Assembly (NCBI RefSeq): GCF_014649695.1
Contig: NZ_BMTN01000020.1
Location: 1-64,000, forward strand
DNA length: 64,000 bases
Direction: 5' to 3'
Origin: Streptomyces kurssanovii
GTDB lineage: Bacteria > Actinomycetota > Actinomycetes > Streptomycetales > Streptomycetaceae
Positions 36,095 through 44,227 of the stretch are shown here, piece after piece. Positions within the stretch are counted from its first letter, which is position 1; each line of letters begins with the position of its first letter. The position numbers and the translations under genes were made by a program. Under the pieces are notes generated by a model. It saw only the letters and a program-made list of their open reading frames with translations, was not told the DNA's origin and did not search any database.

Positions 36095-37936
36095 ATGGCC
36101 AGTACGAAAGTGTCCGACCATATCCTCCAGCGGCTGCGTGAATGGGACGTCACCCACGTCTTCTCGTACGCGGGCGACGGCATCAACGGGCTCCTCGCCG
36201 CGTGGGGACGCGCGGACAACAAGCCCAAGTTCGTGCAGTCCCGCCACGAGGAGATGTCGGCGTTCCAGGCCGTCGGCTACGCCAAGTTCTCCGGGAAGGT
36301 CGGCGTCTGCGCCGCCACCTCGGGACCGGGGGCGATCCATCTGCTCAACGGGCTCTACGACGCGAAGCTCGACCACGTCCCGGTGGTGGCGCTCGTCGGG
36401 CAGACCAACCGCAGTGCCATGGGCGGGTCGTACCAGCAGGAGGTCGACCTGCAGAACCTCTTCAAGGACGTCGCGTCCGACTTCTGCGAGACCGCGATGG
36501 TCCCTGAGCAGCTGCCCAACCTCATCGACCGGGCGATGCGCACGGCCTACGCGCGGCGCACCGTCACAGCGGTCATCATCCCCGCCGACGTGCAGGAACT
36601 GGACTACAGCCCGCCCAAGCACGCCTTCAAGATGGTGCCCTCCAGCATGGGCATCGGGCGGTACGCGCCCGTGCCCGTCGACGAGGACGTGGAGCGGGCC
36701 GCCGAGATCCTCAACGCGGGGGAGAAGGTGGCCGTGCTCGTCGGCCAGGGAGCCCGCGGAGCCCGCGCCGAGGTCGAACGGCTGGCCGACGTCCTCGGCG
36801 CCGGCGTCGCCAAGGCGCTGCTCGGCAAGGACGTCCTCCCCGACGACCTGCCCTATGTCACCGGCTCGATCGGCCTGCTCGGCACCCGGCCCTCCTACGA
36901 GATGATGCAGGGCTGCGACACCCTTCTGATGATCGGATCCAGCTTCCCGTACACCCAGTTCATGCCCGAACTCGACCAGGCGAGGGCCGTGCAGATCGAC
37001 ATCGACCCGCACATGATCGGGCTGCGTTACCCCTTCGAGGTGAACCTCGTCGGTGACGCCCGCGAGACGTTGCGGCGGCTGCTGCCACGACTGCACCGCA
37101 AGGAGAGCCGCGTCTGGCGCGACGGGATCGAGCAGAGCGTCGACCGCTGGTGGGAGGTCATGCAGCGCAGGGCCGCCGTCGACGCCGACCCGGTCAACCC
37201 CGAGTACGTCGTCCACGCCCTGGACGGGCTGCTCCCCGACGACGCGATCGTCACCGCGGACTCCGGCTCCGCCGCGAACTGGTACGCCCGCCACCTGCGG
37301 CTCCGCGGCGGGATGCGCGGCTCGCTGTCCGGGACGCTCGCCACGATGGGTCCCGGCGTCCCGTACGCCATCGGCGCCAAGTTCGCCCACCCGGACCGCC
37401 CGGCGATCGCTCTGGTCGGCGACGGCGCGATGCAGATGAACGGGATGATGGAGATGGTCACCGCGGCGAAGTACTACCGCGAGTGGTCCGACCCGCGGCT
37501 GATCGTGGCCGTGCTGAACAACGGCGACCTCAACCAGGTCACCTGGGAGATGCGGGCCATGTCCGGTGCCCCGCAGTTCGAGGAGTCGCAGTCCATCCCG
37601 GACCTGCCCTACGCCGACATCGCCGAACGGATGGGGCTGCAGGGCGTCCGCGTCGAGAAGCCCAAGCACGTCGAGTCCGCCTGGAAGCAGGCCCTCGCCG
37701 CCGACCGGCCCTTCGTCATCGACTTCCGTACCGACCCCGCCGTGCCGCCGATCCCGCCCCACGCCTCGCTCGACCAGATCGAGGCCGCCGCGTCCGCGAT
37801 CCTGCATGGTGACAGCGACCGCGGATCGATGATCCGGCAGGGCTTCAAGGCCAAGGTGCAGGAGTTCCTTCCCGGCACCCGGCACCGGGGGGACCGGCCC
37901 GGCGCGACGAAGGACAGCGCCGACGACGACAGGTGA
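36095..37936 (+). CDS. Pyruvate oxidase-like thiamine-diphosphate enzyme
   Basis: ThDP enzyme of the pyruvate oxidase/acetolactate synthase fold, 613 aa from ATG 36095 (GAGGAG upstream). The N-terminal domain has the catalytic Glu region (VQSRHEEMSAFQAVGYAKFSGKVGVCAATSGPG). A central FAD/NAD-type domain follows (about 195-340), then the C-terminal ThDP-binding motif GDGAMQMNGMMEMVTAAKYY...NNGDLNQVTWEM. PoxB-type enzymes convert pyruvate to acetate or acetyl-phosphate plus CO2. The divergent phosphoketolase-AckA operon makes pyruvate oxidase the most likely activity; an acetolactate synthase-like role cannot be excluded. Confidence 0.92.
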   Translation: MASTKVSDHILQRLREWDVTHVFSYAGDGINGLLAAWGRADNKPKFVQSRHEEMSAFQAVGYAKFSGKVGVCAATSGPGAIHLLNGLYDAKLDHVPVVALVGQTNRSAMGGSYQQEVDLQNLFKDVASDFCETAMVPEQLPNLIDRAMRTAYARRTVTAVIIPADVQELDYSPPKHAFKMVPSSMGIGRYAPVPVDEDVERAAEILNAGEKVAVLVGQGARGARAEVERLADVLGAGVAKALLGKDVLPDDLPYVTGSIGLLGTRPSYEMMQGCDTLLMIGSSFPYTQFMPELDQARAVQIDIDPHMIGLRYPFEVNLVGDARETLRRLLPRLHRKESRVWRDGIEQSVDRWWEVMQRRAAVDADPVNPEYVVHALDGLLPDDAIVTADSGSAANWYARHLRLRGGMRGSLSGTLATMGPGVPYAIGAKFAHPDRPAIALVGDGAMQMNGMMEMVTAAKYYREWSDPRLIVAVLNNGDLNQVTWEMRAMSGAPQFEESQSIPDLPYADIAERMGLQGVRVEKPKHVESAWKQALAADRPFVIDFRTDPAVPPIPPHASLDQIEAAASAILHGDSDRGSMIRQGFKAKVQEFLPGTRHRGDRPGATKDSADDDR

Positions 37937-38018
37937 CGGCCCCTCACCCGGCCCGGCGCCCGGGCACCCGGGCGTCCTCCTGTTCGCGCACCGGCCGCCA
38001 CCGGAGGATTGTGGGGAG

Positions 38019-39131
38019 ATGACCACCACCATCGGAGCGGAGGAGGAGTTCTTCCTCGTCCGGGACGACGACCGGTCCGTCGAACCGGCGGGGGGCCGTG
38101 TCGTGGCCCGCGCCCGCCGCACCGTCGGCGACCTGGTGTCCGGCGAGTTCCACGAGGGCCAGCTCGAGGTGCGCACCCCGCCGTGCGAAGAGGCCGGCGA
38201 ACTGCACCGGCACCTCGCAGCGGTACGGAAGGCGGCCGGTGAGGCCTGCGGTGCGGAGGGGCTCGGTCTGTGCGCGACGGGCACGCCGGTCATCGGTGGC
38301 GCGGGAGCCCGCGTCCTGGGCGACCACCCCCGCTACCGCGCGGGGGTGCGCCAGTTCGGGAGCATGCTCGACGACTTCACCGTCTGCTCCGTCCATGTGC
38401 ATGTGCATGTGCCGGACCGGGAGGTCGCCGTGCTGACGGCCAACCATCTGCGTCCCTGGCTTCCCCTGCTGGTCGCCATGAGCGCCAACTCGCCCTTCTT
38501 CGAAGGCCGCGACACCGGCTACGCGAGCTGGCGGACCGTCGTCCGCGGCCGCTTCCCGGCGCTCAGCGCCCCGCCGTACGTCGATTCGCTCGCCCACTAC
38601 CGACGCCTGACAGCGGCTCTGGAGGAGTCCGAGGCGATGCTCGACGCGAACATCCCGTTCTGGGACGTCCGGCCCAATCCCCGCGTGCCGACGCTGGAGA
38701 TCCGCGTCATGGACGTGCCGTCGGACGTGGCGGACACCGCCGCGCTCACCGCCCTCGTCAGAGCGCTGGTCGTCGACGGTGCCGAGCGGGTCCGGCGCGG
38801 CGACAAGGGGCCGCGCACCTGCGGCGAACTGCTGCGCGCCGCGTACTGGCGGGCCGCCCGCGACGGCTGGCCGGGCAGCGGCGTCGACGCCCTCACCGAA
38901 CGCGTGCTGCCGTTCGCGGTCCAGGCGGCGCGGTTGGTGGACCGCGTACGGCCGCGGCTGGAGGAGTGCGGTGACGTCGAGCGGGTCGCCGCTTTCCTGC
39001 GGCGGCTGGACGAGCACGGATGCGGCGCGCAGCGGCAGCGGGCGTCGTGGAGCCGCCGCTCACGGCCTGCCGATGTCGTCGACGACCTCGTCGCCGCCAC
39101 CGCAGGGACAGGCCCGGTCAGCCCGGCGTGA
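38019..39131 (+). CDS. YbdK/GCS2-type carboxylate-amine ligase
   Basis: ATP-grasp-like glutamate-cysteine ligase family 2 enzyme, 370 aa: N-terminal GAEEEFFLV, EFHEGQLEVRTPPCEEAGEL, CSVHVHVHVPDREVAV (metal or substrate region) and FWDVRPNPRVPTLEIRVMDVPSDV. YbdK members have weak gamma-glutamylcysteine ligase activity and act as general carboxylate-amine ligases; actinobacterial relatives include EgtA. Residues 360-370 overlap the convergent dioxygenase gene by 14 bp. It follows the pyruvate oxidase-like gene by 82 bp and may be co-transcribed. Confidence 0.92.
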   Translation: MTTTIGAEEEFFLVRDDDRSVEPAGGRVVARARRTVGDLVSGEFHEGQLEVRTPPCEEAGELHRHLAAVRKAAGEACGAEGLGLCATGTPVIGGAGARVLGDHPRYRAGVRQFGSMLDDFTVCSVHVHVHVPDREVAVLTANHLRPWLPLLVAMSANSPFFEGRDTGYASWRTVVRGRFPALSAPPYVDSLAHYRRLTAALEESEAMLDANIPFWDVRPNPRVPTLEIRVMDVPSDVADTAALTALVRALVVDGAERVRRGDKGPRTCGELLRAAYWRAARDGWPGSGVDALTERVLPFAVQAARLVDRVRPRLEECGDVERVAAFLRRLDEHGCGAQRQRASWSRRSRPADVVDDLVAATAGTGPVSPA

Positions 39132-39882
39132 GGGTCGTCACCAGGACGTCGCGGTGGGCCGGGAGGGCGGTGTCGACCGGCCGGATGGGCGACACGCCGT
39201 GCAGGGTGCCGTGGTCGTCGGAGACCAGCAGGCTCGCCGGCTCGTGCAGGGTGGCCGACAGGATCTCGTCGCCCTCGGGTCCGTAGACCGTGCTTTCGCC
39301 TCCGGTGGCGTTGTCGCGGCCGATGAGCAGCGAGGACACCAGCGTGACGCCGTCCCGGTGCCTGCCCTCCGGTGTCGGCTCCCCTCCGCCCTCCGCCGTG
39401 GCGACGACCCGGAAGGGATGGACCTTGACGCTCCACCACTCGGCCACGTCCAGCGCGCCCGCCACCCTGCCCAGCAGGCCGAGGACCCCGCGCAGCACCG
39501 GATCGGCCACGAAGGCGCCGGTCAGCGGATCGAAATGGCGGTCCACCGACTCGTAGAGCGGATTGGTGTTGTCGGGCTGGACGAACACGGTGTGGGGCAG
39601 CAGCCGTAGTTCCCCGGTCACGGGCGAGAGGGAGAAGTGCCCGTAGCGCCGCAGTCTGCGGGTGCCGCGCCGGGCCGCGTACTCGTCTTCCGTCAGGTCC
39701 TGCCAGTGGGCCGCGAAGTGCGCCCAGGACGTGGTGTCGGCACCCAGGCACGTCAGCACGTCGGCCGGGGGCATGAGGTACGCGCCGGTGCCGGCCAGTG
39801 CGGTGCGGGCCGCCTCCTCGGCGGACCGCGCGGCGGCCGCGTTCTCGTCCGCGGGGTCGAGGAAACCGGTGTCGGTGTCCAC
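39118..39882 (-). CDS. 2-oxoglutarate/Fe(II) dioxygenase (isoleucine dioxygenase-like)
   Basis: A 254-aa PF10014-type 2OG-Fe dioxygenase. The jelly-roll metal motif is visible as HRDG (GRHRDGVTLVSSLLIGRDN) with a distal His in DHGTLHGVSPIRPVD. Upstream features RRLRRYGHFSLSP and LPHTVFVQPDNTNPLYESVDRHFDPL fit the family, which includes the L-isoleucine 4-hydroxylase of Bacillus. The substrate could be a free amino acid. It is convergent with the GCS2 ligase gene, overlapping by 14 bp. The downstream flank of its start (39883-40113) shows no gene. Confidence 0.88.
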   Translation of the reverse strand: MDTDTGFLDPADENAAAARSAEEAARTALAGTGAYLMPPADVLTCLGADTTSWAHFAAHWQDLTEDEYAARRGTRRLRRYGHFSLSPVTGELRLLPHTVFVQPDNTNPLYESVDRHFDPLTGAFVADPVLRGVLGLLGRVAGALDVAEWWSVKVHPFRVVATAEGGGEPTPEGRHRDGVTLVSSLLIGRDNATGGESTVYGPEGDEILSATLHEPASLLVSDDHGTLHGVSPIRPVDTALPAHRDVLVTTLTPG

Positions 39883-40113
39883 GGTCTGCCACCGCCCTTT
39901 CTCCGGTGGAGGTGAGATCTCGGGCTCAAGCCATCATCGGGCGGCCCCGCACGGGGCGCACGTCCGCACGGTGGGGGTGGCGGGATCGTGGGCATTGCGG
40001 CTCATGATTGGTACCCCTCCGGCCGGGAACCCGCCGAGCTGTACGGCCCGGTGATCCGTCACCGGGTCCGGCACAGGCACGCACATCCGGCTCCGACGGT
40101 GAGGAAGTGGGCC

Positions 40114-40281
40114 ATGAGCGAGCAGACACCCTCCCAGGCGGAGGGCGAACGGCCGGAGGACGAGGTCCGCGCGAACTTCCCGCGCAGCACGCCGTCCCAG
40201 GCGGAGGGGGAACGGGAAGAGGAGCCCGAACCGCGGACGGAGGACACGCCCGCCCAGGACCGGAGCGGCCCCAAGGACTGA
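40114..40281 (+). CDS. Small acidic protein with repeated TPSQAEGER
   Basis: A 55-aa protein from ATG 40114 (MSEQTPSQAEGE), preceded by GAGGAAG. The nonapeptide TPSQAEGER occurs twice (residues 5-13 and 28-36). The rest is Glu/Asp/Pro/Arg-rich, so the protein is probably disordered. The DNA repeats (about 40126-40152 and 40195-40221) differ mainly at third positions, which supports coding. No function is known; similar short proteins seem to recur in Streptomyces. Confidence 0.7.
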   Translation: MSEQTPSQAEGERPEDEVRANFPRSTPSQAEGEREEEPEPRTEDTPAQDRSGPKD

Positions 40282-40838
40282 CGGCCGGGACCCGTACGGA
40301 CCGACGGCCGCGGCCCTTCCCGGCGTGGCCCGTCATCCGAGGGTGGCCGGCGCGTTCCGGACGCGGCCCTTCGCGGTTGCCCCGGGGCCTTCGTGCGACC
40401 TTGGCGTGGGCTTGCCCGGCGTGGCCGACGAAGCTACACGCCGGCCTTGGCATGCCCCGGGCCTTCGTCCGACGTCGGCGTGGTCATCCCGGGCGTGGCC
40501 GGCGCTTTCCGGGCCCGGCTCGGTGCGGCCCCGGTCTTCGGCCTGACATCGGCCGGCCCGCTTTCGGGCTCGGCATGGGCCACGTCTCGTCGACGCCTTC
40601 GGCGCTGGGGGCCGGGCTGCCTGGGCGTGCCGGCCCGGTGGGTCCGAGTGGCCCTTGCGCCCCTTCTCCTTGCGTTCCCAGTGGTCAGTCTCGGCGTGGG
40701 CCCCGTCTCCGGCTCGGCCTCGGCGAGGCCCCCCACCGCCGGCTGTCCCAGGCTCGCGGCGGTGGAACGCCGCGAGCCTTCCGCACGGTCGGCCGGGGCC
40801 GGCGTCGCGGAAGGCCGGCGTGGGGAGGGCGTCGGGTG
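40282..40838. other. 557-bp intergenic region without a credible gene
   Basis: Several frames are open here because of high GC, but none has the third-position bias and composition of its neighbours. The left half consists of degenerate ~75-bp tandem repeats (separate entry). The right half (40620-40838) shows no clear structure. Confidence 0.55.
40311..40600 (+). repeat. Degenerate ~75-bp tandem repeats
   Basis: The block GCCCCGGGCCTTCGTCCGAC and variants starts at 40379, 40454 and 40528 (period 74-75). The companion block GTGGCCGGCGC..TTCCGG recurs at about 40343, 40421 and 40495. Copies are 65-80% alike by eye. Confidence 0.6.
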
Positions 40839-42485
40839 TCAGCTGTTGTGCGCGGCACCCGCGGCCGGCTGCCGTCGGAGCAGTACGGATCCGGCGAGGA
40901 ACGCGCACGCCCCGGCGCACAGGACCGCGGCCGCTCTGGCCCAGCCGAACGAGTTGCCCAGGCTGCTCTGCAGCAGATTCATGGTCCCGACGCCCGCGAG
41001 CGCGTGCAGTGCGGCGACGCCGACCGCCAGGCCGGCGGCGGCCGCCCAGACAAGCGCGGTGTCACGCACCGCGAGCCATACGGCGACGATCAGGCAGAGC
41101 ACCGTGACGGCGATCGAGAGCGTCTCGGCGTAGCCGCCGGAACGCAGGCCCGCCACGTCGGCGGGCAGGTGGATGACGCCGCACGCGAAGAGAACGACGG
41201 CGGCGGGCCAGCGCAGTCCCGAACGCATGGCCGGTGAGACGGTGTGGCCGTCCGGGCCGGCGGCCAGGGTGCCGTCCAGCGCCGCCATGGGCCAGGGTGT
41301 CTTCTTCGACGGCCGTGTGTCGGCGGCCGCGGGGGCCTGCGGCTCGGCCGGGGCCTCGTGCCGGGCGGCGTCTTCCCCGGCCGGCGGCGAGGGATCGTCA
41401 CCCGTGGCGGCCTCGTTCGCGGCCGACCGCCATTCACCGGCGTCGGTGCCGATCATGTTCACCAGCTGTACGACGTCCTCGATGGGCCGGCCGACCGCGG
41501 CGGCGCGCAGCGTGGTGTCCGCCTCGTGCAGAGGATGCGGGTACTCGTTGAGCAGGGCGACCAACTGCCTGACCTCCTCGAGCGGGCGGGAGACCGCCGC
41601 CGCACGCAGGGCCAGGTCACCGGGGCTGTCGACCTCTCCGGTCAGCTTCAGCCGGCTCACCAGGGTGGCGACCTCGGCCACCGGGCGCTCGGTTGCGGCC
41701 GTCCTCAGCAGCGTGTGGATGGGCTGTTCGCTGTCGTTGGGCGCCGGCTCCTCCGGGGCATCGGCGGCGCAGGACCGGGCGGCGTCGCCGGCCGGGTGTT
41801 CGCTGAGGGACCCGTTCGCTGGGGCCTGGCCGGGCCCCTGGACCGGCGTCTCCTTGCGGAGCGGGCTCGGGTCCTCGATCGCGTCGCGGACGGGCGTCGG
41901 TGCGTCGGCGACGTCCTTGGCGGCGGCGTCCTCGACGACCGGGTCCTTGGCGGCCGCCGTTGCCGGCCTCCAGGCGTAGACGGCGCTGCGCACGGGGCCC
42001 GGCTTGTCCACCGGCGCGGCTATCGGGGCCCGCCTGTCGTCCGGGTCGCCGGCCGGGGCCGGGTGGTCGGCCGTGTCCGGCCAGGGCGCCGGGGCGCCTG
42101 CGTCGGTCTGGGGTGCCCGCGGCTTTCCCGCCGGGGTGCGCACGGGGGCCGGCTCCTGTGCCGGGGCCGGCCTCGGACTCTCCGGCCCACCGGCACCCGT
42201 GACCGTGCTCGCACCTGTGCCCGTGACCGGTGCCGTCCCGCGGAGGGGGGACGGCACCTCGGGAAGCAGCGACGTCCCGGGCTCCGGGTGGACGGGGTCG
42301 AGGGGGCCGGGGGGAACCGCGGCAGCGGGGAAGACCGGCGGGTGGGAAGGGATCGGCGGCAGCGGCGGGACCGCGCGGGCCGGGAACGCCGGGGCGGCGT
42401 ACCCGGCGCCCGTGGAGCCGCCCGGGGGCCGCGGGCGGTCGTCCTGGTAGTCGGACGGGGAGTGGGTGTTGGGGTCGGTGCTCAT
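40839..42485 (-). CDS. Membrane protein with Pro-rich cytosolic arm and three helical repeats
   Basis: A 548-aa protein from ATG 42485 (MSTDPNTHSPSDY). Residues 1-270 are Pro/Ala-rich and probably disordered. Three ~30-residue repeats follow: LLRTAATERPVAEVATLVSRL, ALRAAAVSRPLEEVRQLVALL and TLRAAAVGRPIEDVVQLVNMI (about 275-375). The C-terminus has four membrane helices (about 430-540) and ends in RRQPAAGAAHNS. The consensus LRxAAxxRPxxEVxxLVxxL looks like a small helical hairpin repeat for protein binding. The function is unknown, but the same repeat appears in other streptomycete proteins as I recall. Confidence 0.82.
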   Translation of the reverse strand: MSTDPNTHSPSDYQDDRPRPPGGSTGAGYAAPAFPARAVPPLPPIPSHPPVFPAAAVPPGPLDPVHPEPGTSLLPEVPSPLRGTAPVTGTGASTVTGAGGPESPRPAPAQEPAPVRTPAGKPRAPQTDAGAPAPWPDTADHPAPAGDPDDRRAPIAAPVDKPGPVRSAVYAWRPATAAAKDPVVEDAAAKDVADAPTPVRDAIEDPSPLRKETPVQGPGQAPANGSLSEHPAGDAARSCAADAPEEPAPNDSEQPIHTLLRTAATERPVAEVATLVSRLKLTGEVDSPGDLALRAAAVSRPLEEVRQLVALLNEYPHPLHEADTTLRAAAVGRPIEDVVQLVNMIGTDAGEWRSAANEAATGDDPSPPAGEDAARHEAPAEPQAPAAADTRPSKKTPWPMAALDGTLAAGPDGHTVSPAMRSGLRWPAAVVLFACGVIHLPADVAGLRSGGYAETLSIAVTVLCLIVAVWLAVRDTALVWAAAAGLAVGVAALHALAGVGTMNLLQSSLGNSFGWARAAAVLCAGACAFLAGSVLLRRQPAAGAAHNS

Positions 42486-42655
42486 GGCGCGGGCTCCGTT
42501 CGCGGAACATCCGGGTAGGCGTACACCGTGTCGTTCGTCGTGCGCCGCCTGAGCGCGCACACTTTGTTACATCTAACGGACATAACGTGATATTGCGCCA
42601 TCCGGGAACGCCACCACTGGGCCACCAGGCGGAATCCCCCGTGGTGCCGGGCCGT

Positions 42656-43549
42656 TCAACCCTCCGTGTCACCGCTCCCGGACCAGGGCGGTGCGGCCGC
42701 CGCGCCGCCGGCGCCCAGCAGCCCGGTCGGTCCGAGGCCGGCCTCGCCCTGGAGACGTCCGAGTTGGCGGCGCGCCCGCAGGGTGACGGGTCCTGGCAGC
42801 CACCCCCGTGCCGCCCGCGCCAGGCGGAGCCACGGCTGGGCGTACACGGCGGGCGCGCGCCGCTCGATGCCATGTACGAGACGGTCGGCCACGGGCTGCA
42901 CCGGATAGACCTTCCCGGCCGGCCACGGCAGCCCCGCCCGCAGCTCCCGCATCACCCGGTGCTCGTCCGCGGCCCGGATCATCTCGGTGTCCGCCCAGCT
43001 GAGGTAGCCGACCCCCACCCCCACGCCACGGTGGGCCACCTCGGCCCGTAGCGAGTACGCGAACGCCTCCGCACCGGACTTGGCCGCGCAGTAGGCGGTC
43101 ATCATCGGCGAGGGCGCGATCGCCGCGAGGGAGGCGACCTGGAGGAAGTAGCCCCGGGTGCGCAGCAGGCCGGGGAGATGCACCTGGGCCGTGAGGCACG
43201 TGCCGAGGAGATCGACCTCGAGGATCCGCCGCCAGGTCGCCGGGTCGGTCTCGAGGAACGGCCCGCCCGCCGCCACACCGGCGTTGGCCACCACGACGGA
43301 CACCGGCCCGAGGCTCTCCTCCACCAGGGACGCGGTGCGGGTCATGGTCCGTTCGTCGGTGACGTCGACGGGCCAGTGCGCAGCGCCGGGAAGGCTCGCC
43401 GCCACACTCGCGAGCAGCGGTTCCTCCAGGCCGAGCAGGGCGACCCGGGCGCCGCGCCGGGCGAGGGTCCTGGCCATGGCAGCTCCGAGGCCCCGGGCCG
43501 CGCCGGTCACCACTGCCGTACGGCCGAGAAGGGGCAGCTGTTCGGCCAT
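42656..43549 (-). CDS. Short-chain dehydrogenase/reductase
   Basis: A 297-aa SDR. The start MAEQLPLLGRTAVVTGAARGLGAAMA gives the NAD(P)-binding TGxxxGxG motif at once. NAG (VVVANAGVAAGG), catalytic Ser in QVASLAAIAPSPMMTAYCAAKSG, and the YxxxK motif as Y-C-A-A-K are present. The C-terminal 60 residues (WLRLARAARGWLPGPVTLRARRQLG) are basic and amphipathic, as in SDRs acting on lipids or membranes. It is divergent from the SRPBCC/flavin oxidoreductase pair. Substrate is unknown. Confidence 0.92.
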   Translation of the reverse strand: MAEQLPLLGRTAVVTGAARGLGAAMARTLARRGARVALLGLEEPLLASVAASLPGAAHWPVDVTDERTMTRTASLVEESLGPVSVVVANAGVAAGGPFLETDPATWRRILEVDLLGTCLTAQVHLPGLLRTRGYFLQVASLAAIAPSPMMTAYCAAKSGAEAFAYSLRAEVAHRGVGVGVGYLSWADTEMIRAADEHRVMRELRAGLPWPAGKVYPVQPVADRLVHGIERRAPAVYAQPWLRLARAARGWLPGPVTLRARRQLGRLQGEAGLGPTGLLGAGGAAAAPPWSGSGDTEG

Positions 43550-43753
43550 GGTCGTGTCTCCGTCCCGGTCCGGCTTCGCACCCCGGTCACCAGTCCCGGA
43601 TACCCCTTTCGAGACAGTCCATAGGTCCGGCGCGCCGCCCTCGCCCAGCGGGAGAGGCCGGTGCCTCCTCGGCGATTCCACGCGGGGCCATAGATCACCG
43701 GGGAAGGGGCACTCGCAGGTCGACGACAGTCTCTTCCAGCCGCTGGAGGACCC

Positions 43754-44227
43754 ATGGCCGTGCACCACCAGCTGATCTGCGAGCCGCCCGCCACCGTGTG
43801 GTCGGTGCTCAGTGACCGGGACCGCTACAGCGACTGGGTCGTCGGCACCGACGACAGCCGGCCCGCGTACGGCGACTGGCCGGAGGTGGGGGCGGCCCTC
43901 GAGTACACCGTGCGGGTCGGGCCCTGGACCATGCACGGCAGAACGATCGTGCGGCACTGCGAGCCGCCGCGGACACTCGAACTCGAGGCGGAGAGCGGCC
44001 GGCTGGGCACAGCGCGGATCGCTATCGACATCCGCCCGTGGGGCGAGGACACCCTGGTCGTGCTGGACGAGCATCCGCTGAGGGGGCCCGGGGGCACCTT
44101 CCACAACGCGGCGCTGGACGCGTTCCTCCTCGTGCGCCACCGTCGCATGCTCAGCCGCCTGGCCGACGTCGTCGAGAACTCTGGAGAGCGCGATGCCGGA
44201 CGCAGTGGTGATCGGAGCAGGGCCTAA
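43754..44227 (+). CDS. SRPBCC (START-like) family protein
   Basis: A 157-aa helix-grip protein of the polyketide cyclase/dehydrase type: LICEPPATVWSVLSDRDRYSDWVVG, TMHGRTIVRHCEPPRTLELEAES, and VLDEHPLRGPGGTFHNAALDAFLLVRHRRMLSRLADVVE. It would hold a hydrophobic ligand. Its last 35 bp overlap the start of the flavin oxidoreductase gene in another frame, so the two are translated together and may act on the same lipid-like substrate. Confidence 0.88.
   Translation: MAVHHQLICEPPATVWSVLSDRDRYSDWVVGTDDSRPAYGDWPEVGAALEYTVRVGPWTMHGRTIVRHCEPPRTLELEAESGRLGTARIAIDIRPWGEDTLVVLDEHPLRGPGGTFHNAALDAFLLVRHRRMLSRLADVVENSGERDAGRSGDRSRA

Noticed and set aside
40393-41133. Plus-strand frames over 40.0-41.2 kb
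   Set aside because: They are open by GC content only, run through degenerate repeats and then antisense to a membrane protein gene with clear helices.
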